NCBI GenBank assembly: GCA_017939795.1 | Contig: JAGBAA010000079.1 | Location: forward strand, 1-64,000 | Source: Thermoguttaceae bacterium | Lineage (GTDB): Bacteria; Planctomycetota; Planctomycetia; Pirellulales; Thermoguttaceae | Direction: 5' to 3' | DNA: 64,000 nt | In this document: positions 25,491-33,560 of the stretch, one piece after another | Position numbering within the stretch: the stretch's first letter is position 1 | Layout of the letters: each line of letters opens with the position of its first letter | Position numbers and translations under genes: made by a program | The notes under the pieces: generated by a model | The model's database searches: none | What the model was told of the DNA's origin: nothing | What the model saw: only the letters and a program-made list of their open reading frames with translations

Positions 25491-27344
25491 ATGAGAACGA
25501 CAAAATTTAAACCACTGGAGATCCTGCGTACGCTCATTAGGGCGGCGTTCCTTCTTTTATGGACCGCCATTCCTCTTTTGGCACAGGGACCGCATGCTCC
25601 GACGGATGGTTCTGTTCAGCTTTCCCAGGAAGACCTGCGCAGACGCCATCTGGAAGACGAATTTCTTCAGCGTCAGATCCAGGAAAAGCCGGAAATCAGC
25701 ATCGACGGGCTTCGCGCTCCGGAACTCGGTGAGCATTCCCGAAAAAAAGTCATTCAGCTCAAAGCCGTCGATTTCGAAAATCTTTCTTCCTGCGTGACGG
25801 AAAGCGAATTGCGCACCATCATCTCTCCGTACCTTGAGCAAAAGGTCTCGCTTCAGGACCTCTACGAGATCGCGCACCGGATCGACCTCCTCTACGACGA
25901 AAAAGGGATCCTCGGCAGAGTCCAGATCCCGCCGCAGGACGTGAAGAATGGAGCAGTCCGAATGCGCTTCATCGAGGGGCACGTCGGCAGGGTCCAGATC
26001 CGCCAGGACCGTCCGTTCAAGCGCAGCGGAAACGATGCGGGCAGCGAAAACGGCGATGATGCAGAATTCACGATCTACGATTCCCGTGAAAATACGGACA
26101 ACTGGCAGGATCGGCGGCTTTTCCAGCCTTTTGTGTACAGACCGCACATGATCGCGCACCAGTTTTCAAGCCGGGAAGGGGACCTGATCCGCTCTAAGCA
26201 GATCGAGGAAGAACTTCTCCGCTTCAACATGGTGAATCTTCCCAAAATGCAGCTTGAACTGACGGCAGGTGAGGAAGTCGGCGAAACGGACCTGATCTAC
26301 CGCCTCAAATCTCCGAAACCGGTCGATCTTTCGGTCTACTGCGACAATTTCGGGCGTCCGACCACCGGAGAGTACCGGATCGGTACGATGATGAACCTGA
26401 ACAATTTCATGGGACGCGGAGACCGGTGGTTCCTCAACATGATCGCGTCGCCGGATGGAGATCTCGCAGATACGTACGTCGGCGGAAATGTACCGATCTT
26501 CTCCAACGGTTTCGCATTCATCGGCTCGTTTGAGTACACGAACTACGCATTGGTCAGCGGCGATTTCAGCGTACTGGAAGTGGACGGCTGGTCCCGCAAA
26601 GGGGATTTCGGCTTCTCGCTTCCCGTGTGGGTCTCGCAGGAACGTCTCGTGCGCGTCTACGCGAAAGGGATGAACTACGATTCCCAAAACTACTTCACCG
26701 GAGTTCCTCAGCATCATTTCAATGTCCTCTCCGGCATCGTCGGGATGACCTGGGAGCGGTTCGGCACGGATCTCTACCAGATCTTCGATACGTCGATCTC
26801 CACAGGACGTGAGATCAACGCAAACGGCGGCCATCACCGCTACACGCTCTGGCGCGGAAACTGGACCGGCGTGCGGAAACTCTCTGAAAACTGGAGCGTC
26901 GTCGGACGTCTCGGATTCCAGATCGGCTCGAGCAGGGAACCGTCCATCGAAATGTTCCAGATCGGCGGCATCGCCAGCGTTCGCGGATACACGGAGGGGA
27001 TCCTGGCCGGGGATTCCGGCTACTTCCTGAATCTGGAACTGCACAGAACGCTCCGGACCTGGCAGTACCGAAGAGCCTTCACTCACGGCGATGAACCGCT
27101 CTGCGACAATGCGTCGCTCACCATGTTCACCTTCCTCGATCATGGCGGTGTCTTCCCGTACAAAGGGGCCGGTGAAGGCCAAAGCTCGGACGACTATCTC
27201 GTGAGTACCGGATGCGGATGGATCCTGAATGTCGGAAAACACCTCGGAGCCAAAGCGATCGTGAGCCTCCCGCTTTACGAGAATGCTCTGGACTACGACT
27301 ACTCCGACGTCCGCTTCAATTTCATGACGCAGTACCAGTTTTAA
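25491..27344 (+). CDS. TpsB-type outer-membrane transporter (ShlB/FhaC/HecB family)
   Basis: Omp85-superfamily 16-strand barrel that exports a partner TpsA protein by two-partner secretion. I start at ATG 25491 (617 residues), where MRTTKFK begins a signal peptide ending near LLAQG. A POTRA region (~75-200) contains the YDEKGILGRVQIPPQDVKNG and GHVGRV elements. The C-terminal beta-barrel includes IGGIASVRGYTEG, the conserved VRGY lid-lock motif, and ends in an aromatic (YQF), as outer-membrane proteins do. No TpsA candidate (long haemagglutinin-like repeat protein) is next to it. Confidence 0.85.
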   Translation: MRTTKFKPLEILRTLIRAAFLLLWTAIPLLAQGPHAPTDGSVQLSQEDLRRRHLEDEFLQRQIQEKPEISIDGLRAPELGEHSRKKVIQLKAVDFENLSSCVTESELRTIISPYLEQKVSLQDLYEIAHRIDLLYDEKGILGRVQIPPQDVKNGAVRMRFIEGHVGRVQIRQDRPFKRSGNDAGSENGDDAEFTIYDSRENTDNWQDRRLFQPFVYRPHMIAHQFSSREGDLIRSKQIEEELLRFNMVNLPKMQLELTAGEEVGETDLIYRLKSPKPVDLSVYCDNFGRPTTGEYRIGTMMNLNNFMGRGDRWFLNMIASPDGDLADTYVGGNVPIFSNGFAFIGSFEYTNYALVSGDFSVLEVDGWSRKGDFGFSLPVWVSQERLVRVYAKGMNYDSQNYFTGVPQHHFNVLSGIVGMTWERFGTDLYQIFDTSISTGREINANGGHHRYTLWRGNWTGVRKLSENWSVVGRLGFQIGSSREPSIEMFQIGGIASVRGYTEGILAGDSGYFLNLELHRTLRTWQYRRAFTHGDEPLCDNASLTMFTFLDHGGVFPYKGAGEGQSSDDYLVSTGCGWILNVGKHLGAKAIVSLPLYENALDYDYSDVRFNFMTQYQF

Positions 27345-27494
27345 ACGCACATCCCACGGTCCTTCCGAGCCATTCCTTCACTTGCGCGAAAAATACGAAA
27401 ATGAAGTTTGATTTTTAAAAATCACTTCGTGAATTTGGTTTCTTTCGTGAGTTTCGTGTTCCCTTTCAGGTGTTCTGCGCGCCCTCTGTACTCT

Positions 27495-27700
27495 CAGTGG
27501 TTGAGATTTTTGGCGCAAGCGGTCCCACGCGCGGCGGCACTTTTCGAGAGCCGTCGCGCTGCCCGTCATGTCATGGACGCTCGTGAGGGAGGAACATTTT
27601 GAAAATCGTTCCTCCCTCAGACTCCCTCTTCAAAAACTTTTTGATGCTTTGATGTTTTGATGCTTTGATGCTTTGATGTTTTGGTGCTTGGTGTTTTTTC
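27495..27700 (+). repeat. dispersed 3'-end repeat, copy B
   Basis: It is nearly identical to copy A; stem-loop 2 pairs 27585-27595 with 27608-27618 and the tail has more TTTGATG units. It lies between the convergent TpsB and M48 genes. It is preceded by a phrase of the type TGCGCGCCCTCTGTACTCT, also seen before copy D. Confidence 0.85.
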
Positions 27701-27734
27701 GCAAATTTCGCGTAAAAAACCGATTTTCCGACAC

Positions 27735-29792
27735 TTAAACCGCACCATAGACTCCCAGCACTGCCGCAATGCCGTACCGGAGAGCCATTTCATCGTCCGT
27801 CTCCACACCGTCAGCCTTGATGGTCCAGTCGCACGCATCAATAAAATCGCGCTTCCATTCCATTTCCATCGTGTCGAGCAAGGCAAGCGCATTCTGAAGT
27901 TTCTGATTGGAACACTCCGTCTCCGGCAAAAGTTCTGCGTCCGCGACATTCAGGATCTCCAGACCGATGCGGAACGCCTTTTCCTGCTCCTCCCGCACGC
28001 TGCTTCCTGCGTATGCAAGGCGCGAAAGCACCAGGACTGCCGCCCGAAACATCCGGATGGTCATTTTCCCGGTCCCTTTCGACGCTTTACGCAGCCCAAA
28101 CACCATGTCGAGCTGCCGGCAGACCATGGAGTAGATGATGTACTCGTTCAGATCCACGACATGATCCGCTTCGATCAGAGACCGGATCCCCGCCCGAAGA
28201 CTCTGGAACTGCGGCAGACTGAGCTGACGCATCGCCGGGATCGCAAGCTGAAGATTCGCCAAACGTTCCGCCTGCTTCATTCCCTGGATCTGACTCAGGA
28301 TCCGGGCATGATCCTGAACGAAAATGCCGTTCATCAGCCGAGCGACCATTTCTTTCTGCTGCGCACGGATCTGCGCATTGGTCTCGTCCGTCAAAAGCGC
28401 AAGAACGTATGCAGAGGCACCCAGGGAACTGCTGATCGTTTCACGCAGGGAGAGCTTCCGAAACGCACCATCTGACGTTTTTCCTGCAGCCGCACGATTT
28501 TTGACGTTTTTCTTCCCCTTTCCTTTGCTTTTTCCATGCTGGAGCACCTCGGCAAGCGACCCGCGGGAGTCTACACAGGAACGGGACATCTGCTTCTGAA
28601 AAACAGCCCGTCCGGAATGCTTTTTCCTCGGATGCATCTCACGGGAAACCGTTCCAGGAGCGAAACCGGAAACGGTGTTTTCCAGACCGCCTGCCTGCAT
28701 TTTGACGGCAGAGGCACTTCCGGAACGTTTGACGGAGCGTTCCGTTTTCATCATGCCGGCGATCTGTGCGTTAAAATTCGGGTCCAGACGCCGAATACGC
28801 TTTTCGAGCGGCGGATGCGTCGCGAAAAGACTCGCCAAAAAGGAGCTGGAAAAACTCGAGAAAAAAAGATGGCTCGCTTCGGCTGCGGCGCGGGAGTGCA
28901 TCGTCTGTTCTTTTGCGTCCATGCCTCCGATTTTTTTCAGCGCATTGGCGATCCCCTTCGGATTACGCGTAAACTGGACGGCCGACGCATCTGCGAGGAA
29001 CTCACGCTGGCGGGAAAGTGCCGCCTTGATGACGTTCCCCATAAAGAGGCCGACGCACCCAATGAGCATGATCCAGAGCGCAACAAAGAAAAGGACCATT
29101 TTCCCGGCCGCTTTATTTTCGCCGTCTTCGCGGGAACTTGAGTACGTCGAAGAAGAGGAAAAAAAGGTCGACTGGAGCAGATACCATCCGATGAGGTAAA
29201 CGACATAAATGCCGAACAAAAGCCCCATGAGCCGAATGTTCAGCCGCATATCGCCGTGCAGAATGTGGCTGAATTCATGGCCGATGACCCCCTGAAGTTC
29301 CTCGCGGTTCAGCGATTCGAGCGTTCCGCGCGTCACGGCGACGACGGCATCTTCCGGAGAATTTCCTGCCGCAAATGCGTTGATCGAGCCTTCCTCGTCC
29401 ATGACGTAGACCGGCGGGACAGGAAGACCGCTCGCGAGTGCCATTTCCTCCACGATATTCAGAAGCTGACGTTCTTTCAGATCTCGCGGAACGTCCACCA
29501 GCCGGCCGCCAAGAGCTTCCGCGACCGAACGGCCGCCCCCGGCACGGAGCTGGGCCGCACGAAACCACGATGCGCCAAGGATCAGGAGCAGCGTCCCACC
29601 GCCGACTGCCGCAAGCGTGAAGAGCGCCTGGTTTTTGGCCTCAGGAGTCTGCGGATGCCAGAGGTCTTCGTAAACGGCAGCGTAAGCGATCAGATCGACT
29701 GCCGCAACAAGGCAGGCCACCCCAAGGGCAAACATAAAAATCATCCAGAAAGAAAGCCGTTTTGCCTTTTCCTGTTCCTGAAAAAAATCCAT
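27735..29792 (-). CDS. M48-family membrane metalloprotease
   Basis: A 685-residue inner-membrane zinc protease. Two hydrophobic segments (~15-38 and 57-76) precede the M48 domain with GHEFSHILHGD (zinc ligands His172 and His176, catalytic Glu173). Two more membrane segments (~190-207 and 235-255) follow, with the third-ligand block REFLADASAVQFTRNP after them. Residues beyond ~340 form a long extension absent from HtpX: a Lys-rich linker and a helical domain (~430-685). It is the last gene of a run starting with LemA, and LemA/M48 pairs are common in bacteria. A role in membrane-protein quality control is likely. Confidence 0.85.
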   Translation of the reverse strand: MDFFQEQEKAKRLSFWMIFMFALGVACLVAAVDLIAYAAVYEDLWHPQTPEAKNQALFTLAAVGGGTLLLILGASWFRAAQLRAGGGRSVAEALGGRLVDVPRDLKERQLLNIVEEMALASGLPVPPVYVMDEEGSINAFAAGNSPEDAVVAVTRGTLESLNREELQGVIGHEFSHILHGDMRLNIRLMGLLFGIYVVYLIGWYLLQSTFFSSSSTYSSSREDGENKAAGKMVLFFVALWIMLIGCVGLFMGNVIKAALSRQREFLADASAVQFTRNPKGIANALKKIGGMDAKEQTMHSRAAAEASHLFFSSFSSSFLASLFATHPPLEKRIRRLDPNFNAQIAGMMKTERSVKRSGSASAVKMQAGGLENTVSGFAPGTVSREMHPRKKHSGRAVFQKQMSRSCVDSRGSLAEVLQHGKSKGKGKKNVKNRAAAGKTSDGAFRKLSLRETISSSLGASAYVLALLTDETNAQIRAQQKEMVARLMNGIFVQDHARILSQIQGMKQAERLANLQLAIPAMRQLSLPQFQSLRAGIRSLIEADHVVDLNEYIIYSMVCRQLDMVFGLRKASKGTGKMTIRMFRAAVLVLSRLAYAGSSVREEQEKAFRIGLEILNVADAELLPETECSNQKLQNALALLDTMEMEWKRDFIDACDWTIKADGVETDDEMALRYGIAAVLGVYGAV

Positions 29793-29844
29793 CTTCCACT
29801 CCTTCCAGAGAATTCCTGTTTCCTGAATACGCTCCCGCAGATCC

Positions 29845-31188
29845 TCACTCCCGGATCTCCCAAAGTCCGCCTTTTGAGAAGATCCTGGCGAGCCACGTTT
29901 CCAGACAGTTCATCCGGACGGCAAGATCGAGGATCGTGAAGCGGCGGCGGATATGCTGGGCGCGAATGAAACTGCCGCGGAGACGTTCCCGCGTTACGCC
30001 AACATCTTCCGGATCTTTTGGAGCGCCGATGAGCGCAAACTTACGGTAGACTTCCCGACTGGGAACGAGCTGTTTTTCAAGTTTCGCTTTGATTTCCGGC
30101 CAATTCTGCTTCAGCATTTCCAGCTGTCTGCGCAGCTCTTCCGGCGTACAGTATTTCGCCGTCACTTCCGTCACGCCGAGATCCGGAAAATCGGTCCCCG
30201 CGAACATTTCCGCCGCCGTTTTCTGCTGAGCTTCCAGCGTCGGCCACGCAGAAACGCAGGCATCCACATCCAACCGGGAAACGTCCGTCTCCAAAAGGCA
30301 TTCATAGAGCGCAAGCGAGCAGAGCGTACCGATCCCGACCTTGGATCCGTGCGAGGGAGAGACTCCGTTGACCTTCAGATGCTCCATGTCCCAAAGGTGG
30401 CTGAACTGATGCTCGGCACCGGAGGCCGGACGGCTGCTTTTGCTTGCCTGCATCGCGAAACCGCTCAAAATGAGTCCCTCGACCAGCGGCGCGAATGCCT
30501 CCGGATCTTTGGCGGCGAGTCCTTCCGGGTTTGAAAGTGCATCATGCAGGCCATCCTGAACGACGTCCCAGACGTACCCGTCGATCGCCTCGATCCCAAG
30601 CGAATCGGCGAGGATCCAGTCTGCACCGGCGGGAACTTTTGCGTACAGATCCGCGTATCCGGAAGCCGTCATGGCCAGATCGGCGGCACCGGCGATCCGC
30701 GTATCGACCAAAGCGGCCTGAGGAGCCGGACAGCTGAACGTCTGCTTCTTTCCCTCAAACGTGATCGACGCACCGAACGCAGTGTATCCGTCCATCGATG
30801 CCGCCGTCCCGCATACCATGTACCGGCGGTTCTGATGGAAGGCGCACAGCTTGCAGAGGTCATTGATCGTGCCGGAACCGCACGCAACGGGGATCGCATC
30901 GTGCGTCTTCAGATTTTCGTCCAGCATTTCAATATACTTCCACTCCGCGTAGAGGCCATCCGCATCAAAAATGAACGGTTTCTCTTGTGCGATCCCGGCC
31001 TCTTCCAGGATCTGAAAGACCTTTTCTCCCGCCGCGGCCCACGTATTGGTGTCCGCGACGACGATCGCTTTCCGGTCAGGAAACTGTGTCCTGAAAAGTT
31101 CCGCGGTCTGTCCAAGAACGTCGGTCCCGACGATGAGCGCTCGGGTCTCATCCGCACGCTCAAGAGCTTTTTCTACCTGAGGATCCAT
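29845..31188 (-). CDS. sn-glycerol-1-phosphate dehydrogenase family (EgsA/AraM)
   Basis: NAD(P)-dependent, metal-dependent reduction of dihydroxyacetone phosphate to sn-glycerol-1-phosphate, the backbone of archaeal lipids and of heptaprenylglyceryl lipids in Bacillus. The cofactor block GSGTINDL (104-111), GTAASMDGYTAFGAS (127-141) and the metal region ending EHQFSHLWDM (~260-272) are diagnostic. At 447 residues it is longer than AraM by a C-terminal helical extension (~380-447). It sits 53 bp upstream of the M48 gene and downstream of LemA. A bacterium making G1P would need a partner prenyltransferase. Confidence 0.83.
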   Translation of the reverse strand: MDPQVEKALERADETRALIVGTDVLGQTAELFRTQFPDRKAIVVADTNTWAAAGEKVFQILEEAGIAQEKPFIFDADGLYAEWKYIEMLDENLKTHDAIPVACGSGTINDLCKLCAFHQNRRYMVCGTAASMDGYTAFGASITFEGKKQTFSCPAPQAALVDTRIAGAADLAMTASGYADLYAKVPAGADWILADSLGIEAIDGYVWDVVQDGLHDALSNPEGLAAKDPEAFAPLVEGLILSGFAMQASKSSRPASGAEHQFSHLWDMEHLKVNGVSPSHGSKVGIGTLCSLALYECLLETDVSRLDVDACVSAWPTLEAQQKTAAEMFAGTDFPDLGVTEVTAKYCTPEELRRQLEMLKQNWPEIKAKLEKQLVPSREVYRKFALIGAPKDPEDVGVTRERLRGSFIRAQHIRRRFTILDLAVRMNCLETWLARIFSKGGLWEIRE

Positions 31189-31411
31189 GATTTCAAGTTC
31201 TTTTCAATATTTTAAGTAAAATGAAAAAAAGAAAACGCAGGAAACCGGATGAAGGATGGATCGGCCGCACAGCCCCAGTCTTCTTCATTCGATCCGGTCT
31301 TCTTCACCCGGCACATCATGCACAGAGACGGTACATCATGCGCACAAAACGACACAAAACAGCACGAACGGCACCTTCGTCGGCACACGGAAACCGTTTC
31401 TCAGCACCCAC

Positions 31412-31999
31412 TCAGAACGAGACGCGGACGGCTTCGCGTTCAGCAGGATCTTCGACCTCAAACAGCGAGGCCTGCTGGAAACCGAACATTCCGGCAAACA
31501 CGCAGGACGGGAACACTTCCCGGCGCGTATTGTACGCGGTGACCGCATCGTTGAAGGACTGACGCGCAAACGAAACTTTATTTTCCGTCGCCGTCAGTTC
31601 CTCCTGCAGCGCGAGCATGTTCGTGTTCGCTTTCAGATCCGGATATGCTTCCACCTGAATATTGAATCCGCGCAAAGCACCCGTCAGCTGCGTTTCAGCA
31701 CGTCCCAGAGCTTTCAGCGCATTCGGGTCTGCCGGATCCGCCGCGGCCTGAGCACTTGCGCCGGATGCCGCATTACGCGCCTCGACGACCTTTTCGAGAG
31801 TCTCCGCCTCGTGTTTCATGTACGCTTTGGCCGTTTCGACCAGGTTCGGGATCAGATCGTATCGGCGTTTCAGCTGGACGTCGACCTGCGCAAACGCATT
31901 TTTGTATCGATTCTGCAGCGAGATCAGCCCATTGTACACGCTCATCGCGTAAAGGCCCACGACCGCCAGCACCGCAATTCCAATAATCGTCGGGATCAT
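31412..31999 (-). CDS. LemA family protein
   Basis: A 195-residue protein with one N-terminal membrane segment (1-22) and a long helical domain, matching LemA: VYNGLISLQNRYKNAFAQVD and RYDLIPNLVETAKAYMKHE are its hallmark blocks, and the ending FNDAVTAYNTRREVFPS is also typical. AAGGAG before the ATG supports the start. LemA proteins face the periplasm and often accompany TPM-domain or M48 genes. This is the first gene of the LemA / G1PDH / M48 run and has its own good promoter. Confidence 0.92.
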   Translation of the reverse strand: MIPTIIGIAVLAVVGLYAMSVYNGLISLQNRYKNAFAQVDVQLKRRYDLIPNLVETAKAYMKHEAETLEKVVEARNAASGASAQAAADPADPNALKALGRAETQLTGALRGFNIQVEAYPDLKANTNMLALQEELTATENKVSFARQSFNDAVTAYNTRREVFPSCVFAGMFGFQQASLFEVEDPAEREAVRVSF

Positions 32000-32088
32000 C
32001 GTTCATTCTCCTTCCATTCGTCTCTGAACAGCACTCTTATGTTCCGTTTCTTATTTCCAATTCCGCCATTTCTGGCTCCGATGTGTCC

Positions 32089-32117
32089 ATTATACTCCGG
32101 ATCCTCAAAAAAATCAA
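32089..32117 (-). promoter_or_regulatory. sigma70-type promoter for the LemA operon
   Basis: Read on the minus strand, TTGATT (32117-32112), 17-bp spacer, TATAAT (32094-32089), a perfect -10, about 90 bases upstream of the lemA-like start. Confidence 0.75.
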
Positions 32118-32237
32118 GAGCGTCCCCGCATTTTTTTGCTCGCCCTTCTTAGACGCACCGCCCACTCCGTCTCGCCGCTCAAGTCCCCCCCTGAAAAGAG
32201 GGAAATTTAAATTTCCGGAGAGTCCGCCCTCCGTTTC

Positions 32238-32339
32238 ACTGCACAGGACGCCGTTTTCCTCCAAGTGCACACAAATACGCATACGCCGCACACAACGGGA
32301 CCTACTGCACAGGACGCCGTTTTCCTCCAAGTGCACACA
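32238..32339. repeat. 36-bp direct repeat copying the end of the EamA gene
   Basis: The same 36 bp occurs at 32238-32273 and 32304-32339. The second copy spans the last codons and stop of the EamA gene; the first lies downstream of that stop. Each unit holds an imperfect inverted repeat (TGCAC...GTGCA with GGA...TCC inside). Confidence 0.9.
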
Positions 32340-33258
32340 GAACGGCGGCGAATCCGATGAGGAGAAGGCCGAATATCAGCCGGATAGTGAGCGGTTCACC
32401 AAAGACTAAAATTCCTAAAAAGACGGCCGTCGCGGGTTCCAGTGCCCCCAAAATCGCCGTCGTGGTCGGCCCGGCAAGCCGGATCGCAGCCGCAGTCGCC
32501 GCGAGGGAAATGACGGTTGGGATCAGGCCGAGCGAAAAGACGCACAGCCAGCCTAACGGCTCGGAGATCAGCTGAAGCTCCATACCGAAATCGAGCCGAA
32601 CGAAAAAGACCGGGAAACCAAACAGGATGGAGTAGAATGTGAGGATCTCCGGCGAAAAAAGTTTCATTCGCGTGACTTTCACCGAAACGAGGTAGACCGC
32701 GTAGAAGAGGGAGGACAGAAAAACGAACAGTACGCCCGTCATGTTCAGGACTGCCCCGTCTCCTGTCCTGCACAGAATACCGACGCCGCCGACTGCCAGC
32801 AGAATGCTCCCAATGGTCTTCCAGCCGGCCTTCTCATGAAAAAAGAGCGCCATGAAGACGGCCGTGAGGATCGGGTACGTAAAAAGAAGTGTGGACGCGA
32901 TCCCCGCATCCATTTTCTGGTAGCTGAGGAACAGGAAAAGAGAAGAACACGCCGCAAGGATCCCGCCAAACAAAAGAAGCGGAAGGTCTCGCAAAGGCAC
33001 GGCAAACGAGATCCTGCGGATCAGCATCCAGAGGCCCAGCACCAGGATCCCGAAACCGTAGCGGTAGAACAGCACACTGTCCGGCTGGATCCCGTCCCGG
33101 TAGACAGGTAAAGTAAAGAGCGGGTTCATCCCGTACGTCACGGCCGCCAGGATCCCAAGAAGAATCCCGCGGAAACGGCCTGCTGAAGCAAACTCCGGAT
33201 CCTGAACGTCTGCACCGGGAAGCTCTGAAACCGGCACTGAATTTTCTGAAAGCGACAC
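32302..33258 (-). CDS. EamA/DMT-family transporter
   Basis: A 318-residue inner-membrane protein with ten predicted helices in two EamA repeats, the drug/metabolite transporter layout; substrates range from amino acids to sugars and cannot be read from the sequence. The start is GTG at 33258 with AGGAAG upstream. The second half carries the family signature LGALEPATAVFLGILVFGE near helix 9. The last codons lie inside a 36-bp repeat whose second copy follows the stop. Confidence 0.85.
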   Translation of the reverse strand: MSLSENSVPVSELPGADVQDPEFASAGRFRGILLGILAAVTYGMNPLFTLPVYRDGIQPDSVLFYRYGFGILVLGLWMLIRRISFAVPLRDLPLLLFGGILAACSSLFLFLSYQKMDAGIASTLLFTYPILTAVFMALFFHEKAGWKTIGSILLAVGGVGILCRTGDGAVLNMTGVLFVFLSSLFYAVYLVSVKVTRMKLFSPEILTFYSILFGFPVFFVRLDFGMELQLISEPLGWLCVFSLGLIPTVISLAATAAAIRLAGPTTTAILGALEPATAVFLGILVFGEPLTIRLIFGLLLIGFAAVLCALGGKRRPVQ

Positions 33259-33458
33259 TCTTCCTATCCTTTACCTGTTGAAATATACCTGGGGCACGCG
33301 TCCTCTTTTCCACGGCACGCAGCCCCGCCAAACTGAGCGTCGATTCTATCCATTTTCCCGATTTAAGCAAGGGGGACCTCTCCCCGCTCCTCTGAAAATT
33401 CCCCCAATTTTTCTCCCGAAATTTCCCCAGATCCCAATTGTGCCGGCAGTCTTTGCAC

Positions 33459-33487
33459 TTGACTTTCACGCCGTCTTATGGTAAAAT
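33459..33487 (+). promoter_or_regulatory. sigma70-type promoter for the HzsA-like gene
   Basis: TTGACT (33459-33464), 17-bp spacer, TAAAAT (33482-33487) with GG before it, about 70 bases before the start codon. Confidence 0.65.
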
Positions 33488-33560
33488 CCAATGAAAACGG
33501 TCCGGCACGCGGTCTGCACGGACGAAAAAACCTGCTTTCCCCAACACAAAAGGTTCCCTC

